Origin: Typhlomys cinereus
Taxonomy: Eukaryota; Chordata; Mammalia; Rodentia; Platacanthomyidae
Length of the DNA: 64,000 bases
NCBI GenBank assembly: GCA_023101885.1
Contig: JALPQD010000089.1
Coordinates: 1,101,087-1,165,086 of the forward strand
Direction of reading: 5' to 3'
Both the position numbers and the translations under genes were made by a program. The notes under the pieces were generated by a model. It was not told where the DNA came from, made no database searches, and was given only the letters and a program-made list of their open reading frames with translations. Positions 1 to 11,838 of the stretch are shown here, piece after piece (the first letter of the stretch is position 1; each line of letters begins with the position of its first letter).

Positions 1-546
1 GACTGTCTCTACAAACATGTTGTTTATTAGTAAATTTTAAACTTTGAAAAAGGAGGCATCATAAAAAATATAAAAGCAAACATAGAATTTTGCCTTGAAA
101 AAGACTTCATATTTGCTTATAGAAATGGGTTTTATGAGAGTTGCAGCTTGTGAATTATAAGGAGTAAAAGAGTTTTTGAAATAAGATGCAGTGCTTAATG
201 TGTCTGAGTGAGACTCGTAAAATTCAATGCAGTAATGTATCTGGTAGATGTATGTGTGCATGCTATTTCTATGAAGTTTGGTTCAGATGGGTGTAGTTTG
301 CTGCCTTTACCTCATGTTTACGACAGATGATATTATAGGTGGACTTCTCAGAAGGGTGTCTTGAATAGAAATAAATGGATTATAATTTATTGATTATGTA
401 AGGATAATCACATAGGGTACAAGATGAAAAAATAGATATTTAGGCAAAAGAATTAATGGAAAACTAGAGAACTAAAATTGACAAAGACGTAAGAATCTTA
501 TATTTTTGAGTTCAAAGGAAGAAGCTTTAAAAATTGTGTGTGTGGG
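1..546. other. Unassigned AT-rich sequence
   Basis: I recognise no gene or repeat here. The short open frames are interrupted, begin at arbitrary methionines and have no homology I recognise. It is probably intergenic DNA or very old repeat remains. Confidence 0.4.
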
Positions 547-650
547 TTTGGGGAGATGGCTCAAGGAGTTAAGACTCTGTCTGGCAAGGAGAAGGTCCTG
601 AGTTTGGATCCAAGGTCCCACATATGAAATGTTACAAAACAATGTAGAAC
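547..650 (+). mobile_element. tRNA-derived SINE fragment (B2/ID-like)
   Basis: The text runs GGGGAGATGGCTCAAGGAG, then GTCCTGAGTTTGGATCC. It matches the head of the intact SINE at 43649-43958: an A-box-like GATGGCTCA, and a B-box-like GAGTTYGGATCC about 45 bases later. The body and tail are missing or decayed. The family is inferred from similarity within the window. Confidence 0.65.
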
Positions 651-981
651 AACTTTTATGATTTCCCAAGTTTTATGAAGACTCTAGTCCTATCCATCTT
701 AAAAGCTATCTCAATATAAAAAAAACCTGTAGAAATCTGTGGCTGAAAAAAAATGACAGGGTTAAGGATTCTCAAAATTCCACCCTGTATAAAAAATGAG
801 AAAATTGGCAAAAACTCTCAGAATAAACTTTTCAGAGTGCTAATATTAATAAAAGTTCACAGCAACTGGACGAGCACTTTGTCAAGAAAGCACAGTAAGA
901 AACAGGGGCTTTGGATTTAAAAAATTTACCCTGATACCATCGGATATTTTCTGAATCATCAGCAGTACTGGAAAAGACTGA

Positions 982-1145
982 CTTTTTTTTTTTTTTTTTT
1001 GGTTTTCTACTTTTACAAGCATACTGAGCATTCATCCCTGCTTCCCTCCCTCCTCCCTCCCTCCTATTCCCTCCCTTCTCTTCACCAATCCCACCCATTT
1101 CTTCCCACCCTCATGCCTGTATGCTTCTATGGACTCCATGCATTT
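982..1145 (-). mobile_element. L1 3' end fragment, pyrimidine-rich class
   Basis: A T-run (982-1000) is the poly(A) tail of a minus-strand element. It is followed by TCTACTTTTACAAGCATA and a C/T-rich tract that reads as a polypurine tract on the element strand. The same tail sequence recurs at 26518-26700, so this is a repeat family. The polypurine tract before the tail is typical of rodent L1 3'UTRs. The 5' limit is uncertain. Confidence 0.55.
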
Positions 1146-1409
1146 TTTAAAAGAAGGAAACATCAAATTTAAAGAAAAACAATCAGAAACTGTCTGCTAG
1201 AACACTGGGGCAAACGAACTCCCAGAGAGTCACTGGTCCATGTTAGAAGGACACAGAAGTTGGGTTCAAATATCAGCGAAGAACAGCAGCACAATGTTTC
1301 CAGTTATATAATATATACATATATTACATATGTATATATTATATGTTAATGTTATGTTAATGTTATGTTATGTTATGTAATGGTATGTTAATACAGACAT
1401 CTATATTTA
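1146..1409. other. Unassigned, with AT-rich simple sequence
   Basis: Positions 1305-1395 hold a degenerate AT-rich simple repeat (ATAT stretches, then repeated ATGTTA units). Nothing else is recognisable. Confidence 0.45.
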
Positions 1410-2545
1410 TTTCCCTTTGACAGAATGACTTATGAAGTTGCTATGTTATATAGCATATTTATGCTCATTCTTTTTCAAGAATTTCCAAATTGGTTTTCAA
1501 AGTATCAGTGCCTTTTAACATTTCCAGCAACACTGTATGAGGGTCCAAACATCTCTGTATACTTGACAACACTTCATACCATCTATGCTGTCATTTTGGA
1601 TATTCTGGTGAGTGGATAGTGGTGTTTTACTGTGGCTTTAATGCATGCTTCTCTAATGATGTACGATGTTGTATTATATGTTTGTGGATTATAAGTTCTG
1701 GTGAAATGTTCCTTCAATCTCTTGCCCATTTGTAAATAGGGTATTTATATTATCTACTTTTAAGCATTGCTTTGCATTTCAGATACAAGTATTTTTTTCA
1801 AATTTATGATTTACGAGTACTTCCTTCCTCTTGATATTATGGTTCATTTTGAAAGTTATACCCATTTAAAAATAACATAATATTCATTAAGTATAGTATT
1901 TTTTTCTTCTGTGTCTCAAGCTTTTGTTGTCATCAGAAAGACTATTTTTATTCTGATATTATGAATATTTTCTTTTTCATCTTTTTTTAGATATTTTATA
2001 CTTTTTGTTTTTTTAATGTCATTTTTCTCTCCCTTTATTCCCCATTCCTATCCCTGATTCTTTTTCTCTGACAATGCTTTATCTCCCCTCTCATATTCCC
2101 TCCTATTTTCAAGTCTTTTTCACTTGTGCGACCCACTGTACTTATCTAGTTTGTCTTTGATGTCATATGCCTGACATGATTCATGCTTCAGCAGGTATCA
2201 TAGACCAGTGACTATACCACTGAGGATAACATCTTCCTGTCAGCATTAGTTCTCATCAATCTCTCAGGGAGTCGTGTAGTTTCTTGAGATCTTTTCCCTT
2301 TCCTGGTGAGATGTTGAAAGGACAGTTCCCATACAGTTCTTATTAGATATTTTATACTTTTAGTTCTTATGCCTAGGTCTTTGACCCATTCTGAATTAAG
2401 TTTTGTATGTAGTATGCAATAAGGATCAAGGTTCTTTCCATTTCATTATTTATTTTTTATCCATATAATTTCAATAATCTTAGTAAAAAATTATCCTTTC
2501 TCCCATAATTTGTTTTGGCACCTTTGTAGACTAGACAACTATTTT
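1410..2545 (-). pseudogene. Ancient L1 ORF2 remnant, interrupted at 2006-2342
   Basis: Read on the minus strand, the segment after 2362 aligns by eye with the ORF2 region around the younger copies' 61040-61210: it shares the words for 'CATTCTGAATTAAGTTTTGTA' minus a base or two and the following spacing. The segment 1410-1986 has weaker similarity, for example the 'CAATCTCTTGCCCATTTG' word seen in old mammalian L1s. No open frame survives. A later insertion splits it. Confidence 0.5.
1987..2361 (-). mobile_element. L1 3' end insertion with 19-bp TSD
   Basis: TTAGATATTTTATACTTTT occurs at 1987-2005 and again at 2343-2361. Between the copies (2006-2342) lies a T-rich tract followed by a C/T-rich stretch and 3'UTR-like sequence, so this is a minus-strand 5'-truncated retroelement of about 340 bp. 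The tail resembles the old L1 3'UTRs near 51911 and 53340. The duplication is direct evidence of target-primed insertion into the older L1. Confidence 0.7.
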
Positions 2546-2908
2546 TTCTGTCTTGAGAAGAAGAACTATTTTGCAGTCTTTTCTACACCTTGATAAGTTA
2601 TGCTGTTTAAGTTTAAAGATGTTTACATTTCCAAGAAAATTGGTTCTTAATCATGCAAGTTTTGGAGTGTCTAGAAAAATACAGTTCACTACATTAAATT
2701 TTTATTTAAAAAACAACTTTGTCAACTATTTAGAAAAACTAATTATTAATTTTTATTGTAGTTCTATTAAAGGAATAATTTGAGGATGTATGACCATATA
2801 CTTGACATAGCTTTTTTTTTCTTTCAGGCAGATAATAATGTCTATACTTTTCACATTCATTTTCTGATGTGTCAATTTGGGATAGTTTGTAACTACAGAT
2901 GTGAGAAA
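2546..2908. other. Unassigned AT-rich sequence
   Basis: A 76-codon open frame at 2553-2783 has no recognisable domain. Nothing else is identifiable. Confidence 0.35.
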
Positions 2909-3897
2909 TATTTCTTTGTTTTTTTTTTTATTTCAGCTCATACAAACTTATTAGGTACACCAGTTCCCTCCCTCCCTCCTCCTCCCCCCGTACCCCCTGC
3001 TCCCCCTCCCCACTCCTCTCCCTACCCATCCCCCAGTGCCTCCCACCCCAATTCCCAGAGAGTCCTTTCTTGTGCATGTCTGATTTTCCTCTGGGCCCTC
3101 CTCTCCGATGACGTACAAGGACCAAGTGGCCTTTCCCGAACCCTTTCCCGTGTTCCCCTTAGGTATAGGAACACTGCTGTGTCTGCCAATCCTTTGCCTC
3201 CAAGGATCTTGGTGCCTTTAGCAGATGCTAGACTTTGTGAGGTCAACAGTGTGTTGGACAATGCGCAGGGCATGCAAAGTCCAATTATGATTGCTTCAGC
3301 CCTAACTAGTATAGAGTATCTTACATATCATTGCTCCTCCCATCCTTATGCTCTTACACTCTTACCGCCCCCTCTTCTGCAAATTTCCCTGAGCTTCAAG
3401 ATGGGGAGAGACTAAGCTGGCCTAGTTCTAGATGGTTGATATAGAGTCTCTGAAGTTCTGGATTGTGGTTTGTTGGTTTTCTTTTGCAGTTTTGCTGCTC
3501 CTGCAATGCCCTTCACTCCATCCTGGTGGGCATTGTATGTTATCCCCTGGCCAGAGACAAAAAGCTGTTAGAGTCTTGTGATAAAAGCACATTCAAAGGT
3601 AGATGTAATAAAAGTGGGAAACCACAGTGAGGGAGGGGTCTATCACCCATTTGCACAATGGTTACTTTTTATCTGCCAGACTATATGCCCTCCTCTTCTG
3701 GTGAGATCACTCCCCCTCAGTAGTAAATGATCAGGAACAAAAGTCTGTGAACTTAATCAGATGTCTCATTACTTATTTGGGTCCTTGGTGGAGGCCTATT
3801 TTCCCTGCTGTAACATGGTCCCTTCTCTCCTTCTTTCTGGTGTGGCCCTCCTACCCCATCCCTCCTGTTCATAATCCTTGGTATTTCTTTGTTTTTT
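2909..3897 (-). mobile_element. 5'-truncated L1 (3'UTR only), class A tail, 16-bp TSD
   Basis: TATTTCTTTGTTTTTT is present at 2909-2924 and 3882-3897. The insert (2925-3881) reads on the minus strand as an almost complete L1 3'UTR ending in a G-rich polypurine tract (here C/T-rich, 2960-3050) and the class A terminus: GTTTGTATGAGCTGAAATAA, then A-run. It is truncated just past the ORF2 stop. The proline-rich 211-codon plus-strand frame (2780-3415) is antisense to this UTR and is not a host gene. Confidence 0.9.
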
Positions 3898-3967
3898 ATA
3901 GACTGGTTTTCTTATGCCTTGTGTTATTATTAATCTATAGTATCCTATCTATAGTCGTTGCAGATAC

Positions 3968-4378
3968 TCTGCATTGTAGCTGATAAAATCATGAGAAAAC
4001 AGATTAAAGAAGTAGTGGGTTTTATTCTAGCTTATTGTTCTTGGTTATAGTTCCTCGACATGAAAGTCCACACCAATATCAAGGGTTGAGGGAACTGGCC
4101 ACACCACACCCACATAACAGCTGAGAGAGAAACAATACTTACTTGCCAGACCAGCATGTCTGGTCAAGTATACAGAAGGATGCCAAATTTCTCAATCAGT
4201 TCCCTTCATCTTATTCACCTGTCCCTGGAGACTATTCCCATCCATCATGGGCTGGGTCTTCTCCATCAACTAGACAATCTCCTGCAGATTCACTTTGGAC
4301 TTAACTACTAATTCTTTACAAACATGTCCAGAGCTCAAACCCTCAACTGTCAAGTTGACACCGTTATCTAACTATGGA
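3968..4378 (-). mobile_element. LTR-like repeat, copy 1 (minus)
   Basis: The reverse complement starts near TTAGATAACGGTGTCAACTT and contains GAGCTCTGGACATG, GGAGATTGTCTAGTTGATGG, an AATAAA box near its 3' end and CATGATTTTATCAGC. The same order of motifs is seen at 52912-53315 (plus) and, more divergent, at 44367-44742 (minus). TG...CA ends and a terminal AATAAA suggest a solo LTR of a rodent ERV or MaLR-like family, but no internal retroviral region is seen, so the class is inferred. Confidence 0.55.
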
Positions 4379-5699
4379 AATGGTTTTAGACTTTCTTAAA
4401 GTGTTCTGTTTTATTCCATTTCTGATAATTAAAAATTATAGCCTATATAAAGCTATAGTTAAGGTATGATATAAAGAAATTATATATTTCCTTATGCCTG
4501 TGTATCACATTGACACTACATATGGGTATGCATGTAATTAAAATATACATATTTAGTTTTAAAAACCGAGATGCTTTACTCTTTGTTGATGTTGGTTGTC
4601 CATATGGATGGCAATTTCAGTGCTTAAAAGCATGTTTTCTGATATTTACTTATTTTAATTGTTTTAAAGTTTTGTTTCTGTCGTATCAAATTAGCTTTCC
4701 TAGAGACATTTTACCACACAAATATTACATCAAATGAAATGCTTTCTTCACATCTCTTTTTAAGGTAACGAGTGAAGTCTGTTGTGAGGCTGTTTTTGAA
4801 ATTGGTGGTTTTTGAATTGGTAGGTTTTACAGACCCAACTATGAGATTGTGAGGCATTTTTCTGTTGTTTTGCCATTCTGTTTACCTGGCACACGTGGTT
4901 GTGCTAGAATATTTCTCGAGCTGTTGAATCTGATCAGCTGTTCAACTCATCACACCTGTGGCCACATCTGTGCTGGTTATTCCCTTGGGCTTCTGGATCT
5001 TAGAGAAATGATTTTACATTAATTAGAAAATGAGTTTTGTAAAAGTAACACATATGCCTATTAATATAAAGAAAAACTGTACAGTCAGTGGCTGTGTGAT
5101 GTTTGTATAAAATTAAATTTATTTGAAAATGCTTTATTGATTATATATGAAATTATTTACCTGATTTGATAAGGGGGTGTTTTAACACTGAAATGATATG
5201 CCTTTCTGATAAATTTTGGCACATCAAAATGTAGCTCTGAATTATGAAGAAACCACCATATCATTCTGTTTAAAAGTAATTTTCTGTGATTACAGTGGCT
5301 TTCGAAATGATTGCCTTAGAGAACTGAGATCAGTGGGTGATCATGGGCAGCAGTGGGGAGGATAATAAACCACTGAGGTACTTCACACTTCCAATGCAGA
5401 TTGACTAGAGCTTCTTGCTTTCCACATTATGACATTTCACATAACTGTAATAATAAGCACACAGTTAAGTGACTTTTTATATTGCATCGTCAGAATTTTC
5501 TATTAATTATCCATAAAACTCATCTCCTCTGTATCATAAGCTGAACTTTAGGTGAGCATCCAAGTGTTGTATTACCATTGTCATTTGATTCAGGAATTGT
5601 TTGCTGGATATCTGCATGGTTTGTTAAGTTAGGCATCTAATTATAGTAATATGGTAACTTTTGTATGAAGTTATATAAACTATATAATGTACTTTGATT
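4379..5699. other. Unassigned, probably unique intergenic sequence
   Basis: AT-rich sequence without long open frames or recognised repeats on either strand. A 75-codon open frame at 4510-4737 has no domain I recognise. Confidence 0.45.
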
Positions 5700-6620
5700 T
5701 TTAAAAATGAGTTCAATTAATACTGTAATCATACATACTTCTGGGGTGTAGTGTGATGTTTCAATATGTGTGTATAATGTGTAATGATCAGATTATTGGG
5801 ATCAGATTGGGATTTCTGTCAAGCAAATATATAATCATTCCTTTGTGCTAGAAACATTCAATATTCTCTGTACTAGTTATGTTGAAATATTCACTAAATT
5901 ATTGCCAGTTAGAATTTTCATATTGTGCTATAGAACATTTTGTTATTTCTCTAATGCAACTGCACCCTCGATCCATTAGTCATTGTCTAACATTCTCTCC
6001 CCTATTGTTCTGTTTTCTACTTCTTGAGAATCACACATGAAAGAGAACATGAAATAACTATCTTTCTATAGCAGGTTTATGTGAGTTTATATAATATTCT
6101 CTGGTCTCATCCATATTTCTTCAAAAACAAAACTTAATTTTTTTATGGTTGAGTAGTATTTCATTGTGCCAATATGCTGCATTTTACTTTATCCAGTCAA
6201 CAGTAATAGACAGGTGGATTCCTTATTTCAGGTTTGGAAAAACATTCAAATGCTTATGTCTCTTCAACATATATATATTTAAATTCTTTTGGACATGATC
6301 TCACTTGTAGAACTGTTGGATTATGGTATTTTGATTTACAGTTTTTTATGAGGTATCCATGCTGTTTTCCATACTAATTTATGCTATAATTTATACTATA
6401 TTAATTTAAGCTATAACAGTGTATGTGTTTCTCTTTATTCATATCATCCCTACCATGTGTAAATTTCAAAAATCTTTTTAGTACTAGATATTTTAATTAT
6501 ATTAAGAAGATATTTCACTGTAGCTTTGGTTTGCATTTCTCTGATGATTGGTGGCATAAACATTTTTGCTTATAGGATTACATTATTGAACATGGTTTTT
6601 ATGTTCCTTATCTTCTCCTT
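5700..6620 (-). pseudogene. Ancient L1: 3'UTR and ORF2 C-terminal remnant
   Basis: 6150-6200 (GGTTGAGTAGTATTTCATTGT, trimmed) and 6290-6375 follow the same order as the ORF2 C-terminal region of the young copy at 60240-60480 on the minus strand, but with heavy substitution. 5735-5830 resembles the 3'UTR of old mammalian L1s (repeated 'TGTGTATAATGTGTAATGATCAGAT'-like text). There is no open frame and no visible TSD, so it predates the other L1s here. Confidence 0.65.
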
Positions 6621-6984
6621 TCCTTATGTAATACCTGTAATAAAAATATTTGTTCACTTAAGGGTAGTCCACAAGTTTCAAGGGTTTTCTTTGTTCTTTG
6701 CATTCCCCTCTGCTTATTTCTTTTTAAATATGAGAAGGCTATTTCTACAGAACTGTGTTCAAGCTCAGAAATTACTGTTTCTATCAGAATGAATCTTCTG
6801 TTTTTGCTTTACACTTTATTTTACATCTCACTTATTGAATTTTTGAATTCTAAGATTTCCTATTGATTCTTTTCATGACCTTTAATTCTACTGAATTCTG
6901 CATTCATGTCATGAATTATTATCCTCATTTTGTTGAATTGTTTTTCTGCATTTTCATGTACCTCGCTCTTTTTCCCTAAAGTCA
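6621..6984 (-). pseudogene. Possible old L1 ORF1-like remnant
   Basis: The minus strand has A-rich, glutamate/lysine-rich coding-like text around 6860-6960 reminiscent of L1 ORF1 coiled-coil sequence, but it is too decayed to be certain. It may be unassigned sequence. Confidence 0.25.
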
Positions 6985-8340
6985 TTTTTTTATTATTATT
7001 TCCGCTCATACAAACTTAACAGGTACACCCGTCCCCTCCCTCCCTCCACCTCCCCTGAACCCCCCTGCTTCCCCCTCCCCTCACCCCTCTCTCCCCATCC
7101 CCCAGTGCCTCCCTCCCCACCAATCCCCGGATCATCCTTTAATGGGCATGCCAAACTCTCCTCTGGATCCTCCTCTCCGATAAGGTGCAAGGACCCAGGG
7201 GCATTTTCCAGAACCCTTTCCTGTGTTCCCCTTAAGTTTAGGAACACTACTGTGACTGTCAGTCTCTAGCCTCCAAGGATCCTAGTGCCTTTAGTCCATG
7301 CTAGACTTTGTGGGGTTAGTAAGGTGTTGGGCATAGTGCAGGTCATGCCAAGTCCTATTATGCTTGCTTCGACCCTAACTTGTGTGGAGTATCTTGCATA
7401 TCATGATTCCTCCCATCCTTGTACTCTTACAATCTTACTGCCTCTTCTTTCACAAATTTCCCTGAGCTTCAGGATGGGGAGAGATTAGGCTGGCCCAGTT
7501 CCAGGTGGTTGATATAGAGTCTCTGATGTTCTGAATTATGGTTTGTTGATTTTTTTTTTTTTTTAGTTTTGCTGCTCCTGCAATGCCCTTGGCTCCACCC
7601 TGATGGGTATTGGATGTCACCCCCTGGACAGAGATTAAAAACCTGATAAATTAGAGTCTTGTTATAAGAGTATATTCAAAAGTAGTTGGAATAAAAGTGG
7701 GAGACTGCGGTGAGAGAGATGGTTACTTTCTATCTGGTAGCCTATATGCCCTCCCCTTCTGGTGAGATCATCCCCATCAGTTGCAAATGATCAGGAAGGA
7801 GAGTCTGTGAACTTAACCAGATGTCTCATTACTTACTTGCAGTCCTTGATAGTGGCTTATTTTCTCTGCTGTAACATGGTCCCCTTTCTCCTTGTTTCTG
7901 GTGGGGCCCCCCTTCCCCATCCCTCCTGTTAGTAATCTTTACACTTACTGTAGGTATTACAGAGATTTGTCTTTGAGTGTGTCACTAAGTGGGTTTGGTA
8001 CTAGGATCCACCTATTAGGGAGTACATAAGGTGCTTAATTTTCTGTGTCTGGGATACTTCACTCAAAATAATTGTTTCTAATTCCATCCATTTCCCGGAA
8101 AATTGCATTAGTCCATCATTTTTGATGGCTGAGTAGTATTCCATTGTATAAATGTACCACATTTTCCTTATCCACTCATCAACTGTTGGACATTTGGACT
8201 GATTCCATGACTTTGCTATTGTAAACAGTGCTCCTATGAACATGGTTGTGCTTGTGCTATCGAGGTGAATTTTTTGCTGTATGGGGGGTTATTCCCAAAA
8301 GTGGTATAGCAGGGTCATATGGCATTTAAATTTTTAACTT
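6985..8340 (-). mobile_element. L1 number 1 of the stack: class A tail, 3'UTR, ORF2 C-terminus
   Basis: The minus-strand poly(A) tract lies near 6985-7000. It is followed by the class A terminus (TGAGCGGAAATAATAAT), the polypurine tract (7025-7120), the 3'UTR to about 8000, and an open ORF2 C-terminal stretch of 80 residues (8001-8243) ending MYSLIGGS. The 5' end runs to 8340, where the ORF2 text stops at a T-rich tract belonging to the next insertion. The subfamily resembles the copy at 28001-28957. Confidence 0.85.
8001..8243 (-). pseudogene. L1 ORF2 C-terminal fragment
   Basis: Eighty open codons match the last 80 residues of the intact ORF2 (60125-63949): [20 protein letters not shown] and the terminal MYSLIGGS are shared. 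Endonuclease, reverse transcriptase and the Cys-rich motif are absent because the element is truncated, so it has no function of its own. Confidence 0.85.
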
Positions 8341-8998
8341 CTTTTTTTATTTATTTTCATTTTATTTTATTTTTTATTTTTTTATTAAAAATGTAATTAT
8401 ATATTTTAAAATTTTTTTACCAGTTCCCTCCCTCCCCCCTCCTCCCCCCGAACCCCCTCCTCCCCCTCCTCTCCCACCCCATTCCCCAGTGCCTCCCCCC
8501 CAATTCCCAGAGAGTCCTTTGTTGTGTACGCCTGATTCTCCACTGGGTCCTCCTCTCCGATGACATTTAAGGACCCAGTGGCATTTACATAAGCCCTTTC
8601 TCTTGTTCCCCTTAAGCATAAGAGCACTGCTATGGCAGTCAATCCCTTGCCTCCAGGGATCTCGGTGCCCTTAACAGATGCTAGACTTTATGAGGGCAAC
8701 AGTGCGCTGGACATTGCGCAGGGCATGCAAAGTCCCATTATGATTGCTTTGGCCCCAACTATTGTTGAGAATCTTGCAAATCGTTGCTCCTCCCATCCTT
8801 TTGCTCTTACAATCTTACCGCCCCCTCTTCCGCAAATGTCCCTGAGCTCCAGGATGGGGAGAGATTAGGCTGGCCTAGTTCTATGTGATTGATATAGAGT
8901 CTCTGAAGTTCTGGATTGTGGTTTGTTGATTTTCTTTTGCAGTTTTGCTGTTCCTGCAATGCCCTTCACTCCATCCTGCTGGGACTTCTTTTTTTTAT
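8337..8998 (-). mobile_element. L1 number 2 of the stack: class B tail, 3'UTR only
   Basis: ACTTCTTTTTTTAT at 8337-8350 reappears with one extra T at 8984-8998 and is read as the TSD. The insert (about 8351-8983) is a minus-strand 3'UTR of the young subfamily: class B terminus (AAAATATATAATTACATTTT region, 8388-8420), polypurine tract (8421-8500) and UTR to about 8983. The plus strand over 8632-8868 is an open 78-codon antisense frame shared with other copies (see findings). Confidence 0.8.
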
Positions 8999-11838
8999 AC
9001 ATTTTTTATTATTATTCCAGCTCATACAAACTTAATAGGTACACCAGTTCCCTCCCTCCCTCCTCCCCCCCCAAAACCCTCTGCTCCCCCTCCCCTCAAC
9101 CCTTCCTTCCCATCCCCCAGTGCCTCCCCCCCCCCAAATTCCCAGAGAGTCCTTTATTGTACATGCCTGACTCTCATCTGGGCCCTCCTCTCCGATGACG
9201 TACAAGGACCCAGTGGCATTTCCCTGAACACTTTCCTGTGTTCCCCTTAAGCATAGGAATACTACTGTGGCTGTCAATCCCTTGCCAAGGCCCATTTTTT
9301 AATTGCCCCATTTGTTTCTATGGTGTTTAGTTTTCTAAGTTTTTGTGCACTCTGGATAATAGAGCTCTATCAGATATGTGGTTAGTAAAGATTTTCTCCC
9401 ATTATTTGGGTTGCCTTTGTACTCAAGTTACAATCTCTTTATCTGAACAGAAGCTCTTTAATTTCACAAGATCCCAACTGTTGAGTGTTGGTAGCAGTGA
9501 CTGTGCCATTGGATGTCTGTTTAGGAACTGTTGGCCTAGCCCAATCAGCTCGAGGGAGTTCCCTACCCTTTCAACTATAGTTTTTATAGTCTCTGGGCTG
9601 ATATCAAGGTCCTTGATCCATTTGGAATTAAGTCTTGTACATGGTGACAAGTACGGGTCCAGCTTTAATCTTCTGCATGTGGAGATCCAGTTTTGCCAGC
9701 ACCATTTGTTGAAGATACTGTTCTTTTTCCATTGGATTCTTTGGGCCCCTTTGTGAAAGATCAAATGGTTATAGTTGTGTGGGCTTATATCTGGGTCTTC
9801 AACCCTTATCCATTGATCTGTGTGTCTATTTTGGAGCCAATACCAGGCTGTTTTTACAACTATGGACTTGTAGTATAGACTACGGTTTGGTATGGTGATA
9901 CCTCCAGCAGTGTTTTTGTTACTCAAAATTGTTTTTGCTATCCTGGGTCTTTTGTGCCTTCATATGATTTTTGAGATTGTTTGGTCAACTTCTTTGAAGA
10001 ATTGCTTTGGGATTTTAATTGGTATAGCACTGAATTTGTATATTGCCTTTGGTAGAATGGTCATTTTTATGATGTTGATTCTGCCAATCCAGGAACATGG
10101 GAGGTCTTTCTACCTTCTGGTTTCTTCTGTAATTTCTTTCTTTAGGTTTTTAAAGTTATCATTATAAAGATCTCTTACTTCCTTGGTTAGGTTTATACCA
10201 AGGTATTTCATTTTTTTAGGGGCTGTAATAAATGGGATTATTTCTCTCAAGGCTTTTTCACTTCTTTCATTCTGGGCATATAGGAAGGCCACTGATTTTT
10301 GTACATTTATTTTGTATCCTGCCACCCTGCTGAACTTCTGTATTAGTTCCAGGAGCTTCCTGGTGGAGTTTTTGGGATCACTCAGGTATAAGATCATGTC
10401 ATCTGCAAGTAGAGATAACTTGACTTCTTCCTTGCTGATTTGAATCCCTTTTATGTCCCTTTCTTTTCTTAGGGCTTCAGCTAAGACTTCAAGTACAATA
10501 TTGAATAAAAGCGGTGAGAGTAGACAGGCTTGTCTAGTTCCTGATTGAAGTGAAAATGCTTCAAGTTTTTCCCCATTGAGTATAATCGTTGCTGTTGGCT
10601 TGTTGTATACAGCTTTTATTATATTGATAAGGGTTCCTTCAATTCTAACCTTCTCTAGGGTTTTGATCATAAAGGGCTGTTGGATCTTGTCAAAAGCTTT
10701 TTCTGCATCTATCGAGAGTATCATGTGGTCTTGGATTCTGGACTGGTTTATATGTTGATGTACATTTATTGATTTGTGTATGTTGAACCAACCGTTGTGT
10801 GCCTGGGATAAAGCCTACATGACCCCCATGAATGATCTTTTTGATATGTTTTGAATCCGATTTGCTAAGACTTTGTTGAGAATGTTTGCATCTGTGTTCA
10901 TCAGAGAGATTGGCCTATAGTTTTCTTTTTTAAGTGTATCTTTATTAGGTTTTGGGATTAAGATGATATTAGCTTCATAGTAGAAATTTGGTAGTGTTCC
11001 TTCCTTTGCTATTTGATGGAACAGTTTAAGGAGTATTGGTGTTATTAGCTCCTTAAATGTCTGGTAGAACTCTATGCTGAATCCATCTGGTTCAGGACAT
11101 TTTTTGGTGGGAAGATTTGAGATTACTTCTTCGATTTCCTCATATGTTATAGGACTATTTAAATAATTCACAACTTCCTGATTCAATTTAAGTAAGTTGT
11201 GTTTACTTAGAAATTCATCCATCTCTTTTGTGTTGTCAAATTTCACGGAGTATAAGTTTTGAAATATGAAGTTATAATTCTCTGGATTTCTTGGGTATCA
11301 GTAGTGATAACTCCATTTTCATTTCTAATTTTGTTAATTTGGGTTTTTCTCTCTTGCTTTTGGTTAATTTAGCTAGGGGTATATCAATCTTATTTTTTTT
11401 TTTCAAAAAACCAGCTTTTTGACTGGTCGATTTCTGTATCGTTTTCCTAATCACAACTTCGGATATTTCTCCCCTTATTTGCTAATCTCCTCCCTACTGC
11501 TTTTGGGATCAGATTGGTCTAATGTCTCTAAAGGTTTAAGCTGCATTGTTAAGTTATTTATTTCTGATGTTTCCATTTTTTTGATGTAGGCATTAAGAGC
11601 TATGAACTTACCTCTTAGGACAGTTTTCATTATGTCCCAGAGATTTTGGTAAGTTGTATTTTCATTATCGTTCACTTTCAGGAAATCTTGAATTTCCTTT
11701 GTAATTTCTTCCTGAATCCAATTCTCATTCAGCATCACAGTGTTACGTTTCCAGGAGTTAGTGTATTTTCTCTTGTTTGTTGTGCTGTGGTCCAGCTTTA
11801 GGCCGTGGTGGTCTGATAGGGCACAGGTTAGAATTTCA
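8984..11838 (-). mobile_element. L1 number 3 of the stack: class A tail, internally deleted
   Basis: On the minus strand, 8984-9292 is a class A 3' end: A-tail, terminus, polypurine tract and part of the 3'UTR. At 9293 the text jumps straight into ORF2 (GGCCCATTTTTTAATTG on the plus strand) and continues to 11838, so about 1.2 kb (the ORF2 3' end and most of the UTR) is missing. This is either one internally deleted L1, or a 300-bp 3' fragment lying against the ORF2 of L1 number 1. The T-rich sequence at 11835-11850 (CAACTTTTTTTTTT) resembles the left junction and favours one element. Confidence 0.65.
9293..11838 (-). pseudogene. L1 ORF2 pseudogene, internal part
   Basis: Minus-strand frames at 9423-9926, 10110-10724, 10815-11246, 11272-11454 and 11475-11738 correspond in order to ORF2 residues of roughly 895-1060, 600-805, 420-560, 350-410 and 258-345. 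The reverse transcriptase box has changed: LADD replaces FADD (residues 700-703 of the intact copy), although both Asp are kept. Several frameshifts and stops separate the blocks. The N-terminal endonuclease and the C-terminal Cys-rich region are missing. It is a dead copy. Confidence 0.85.

Noticed and set aside
2780..3415. A 211-codon proline-rich plus-strand reading frame
   Set aside because: It runs from unrelated AT-rich DNA across an L1 insertion border at 2925 into the antisense of the L1 polypurine tract. The proline runs are translated C-rich simple sequence, so it is not a gene.
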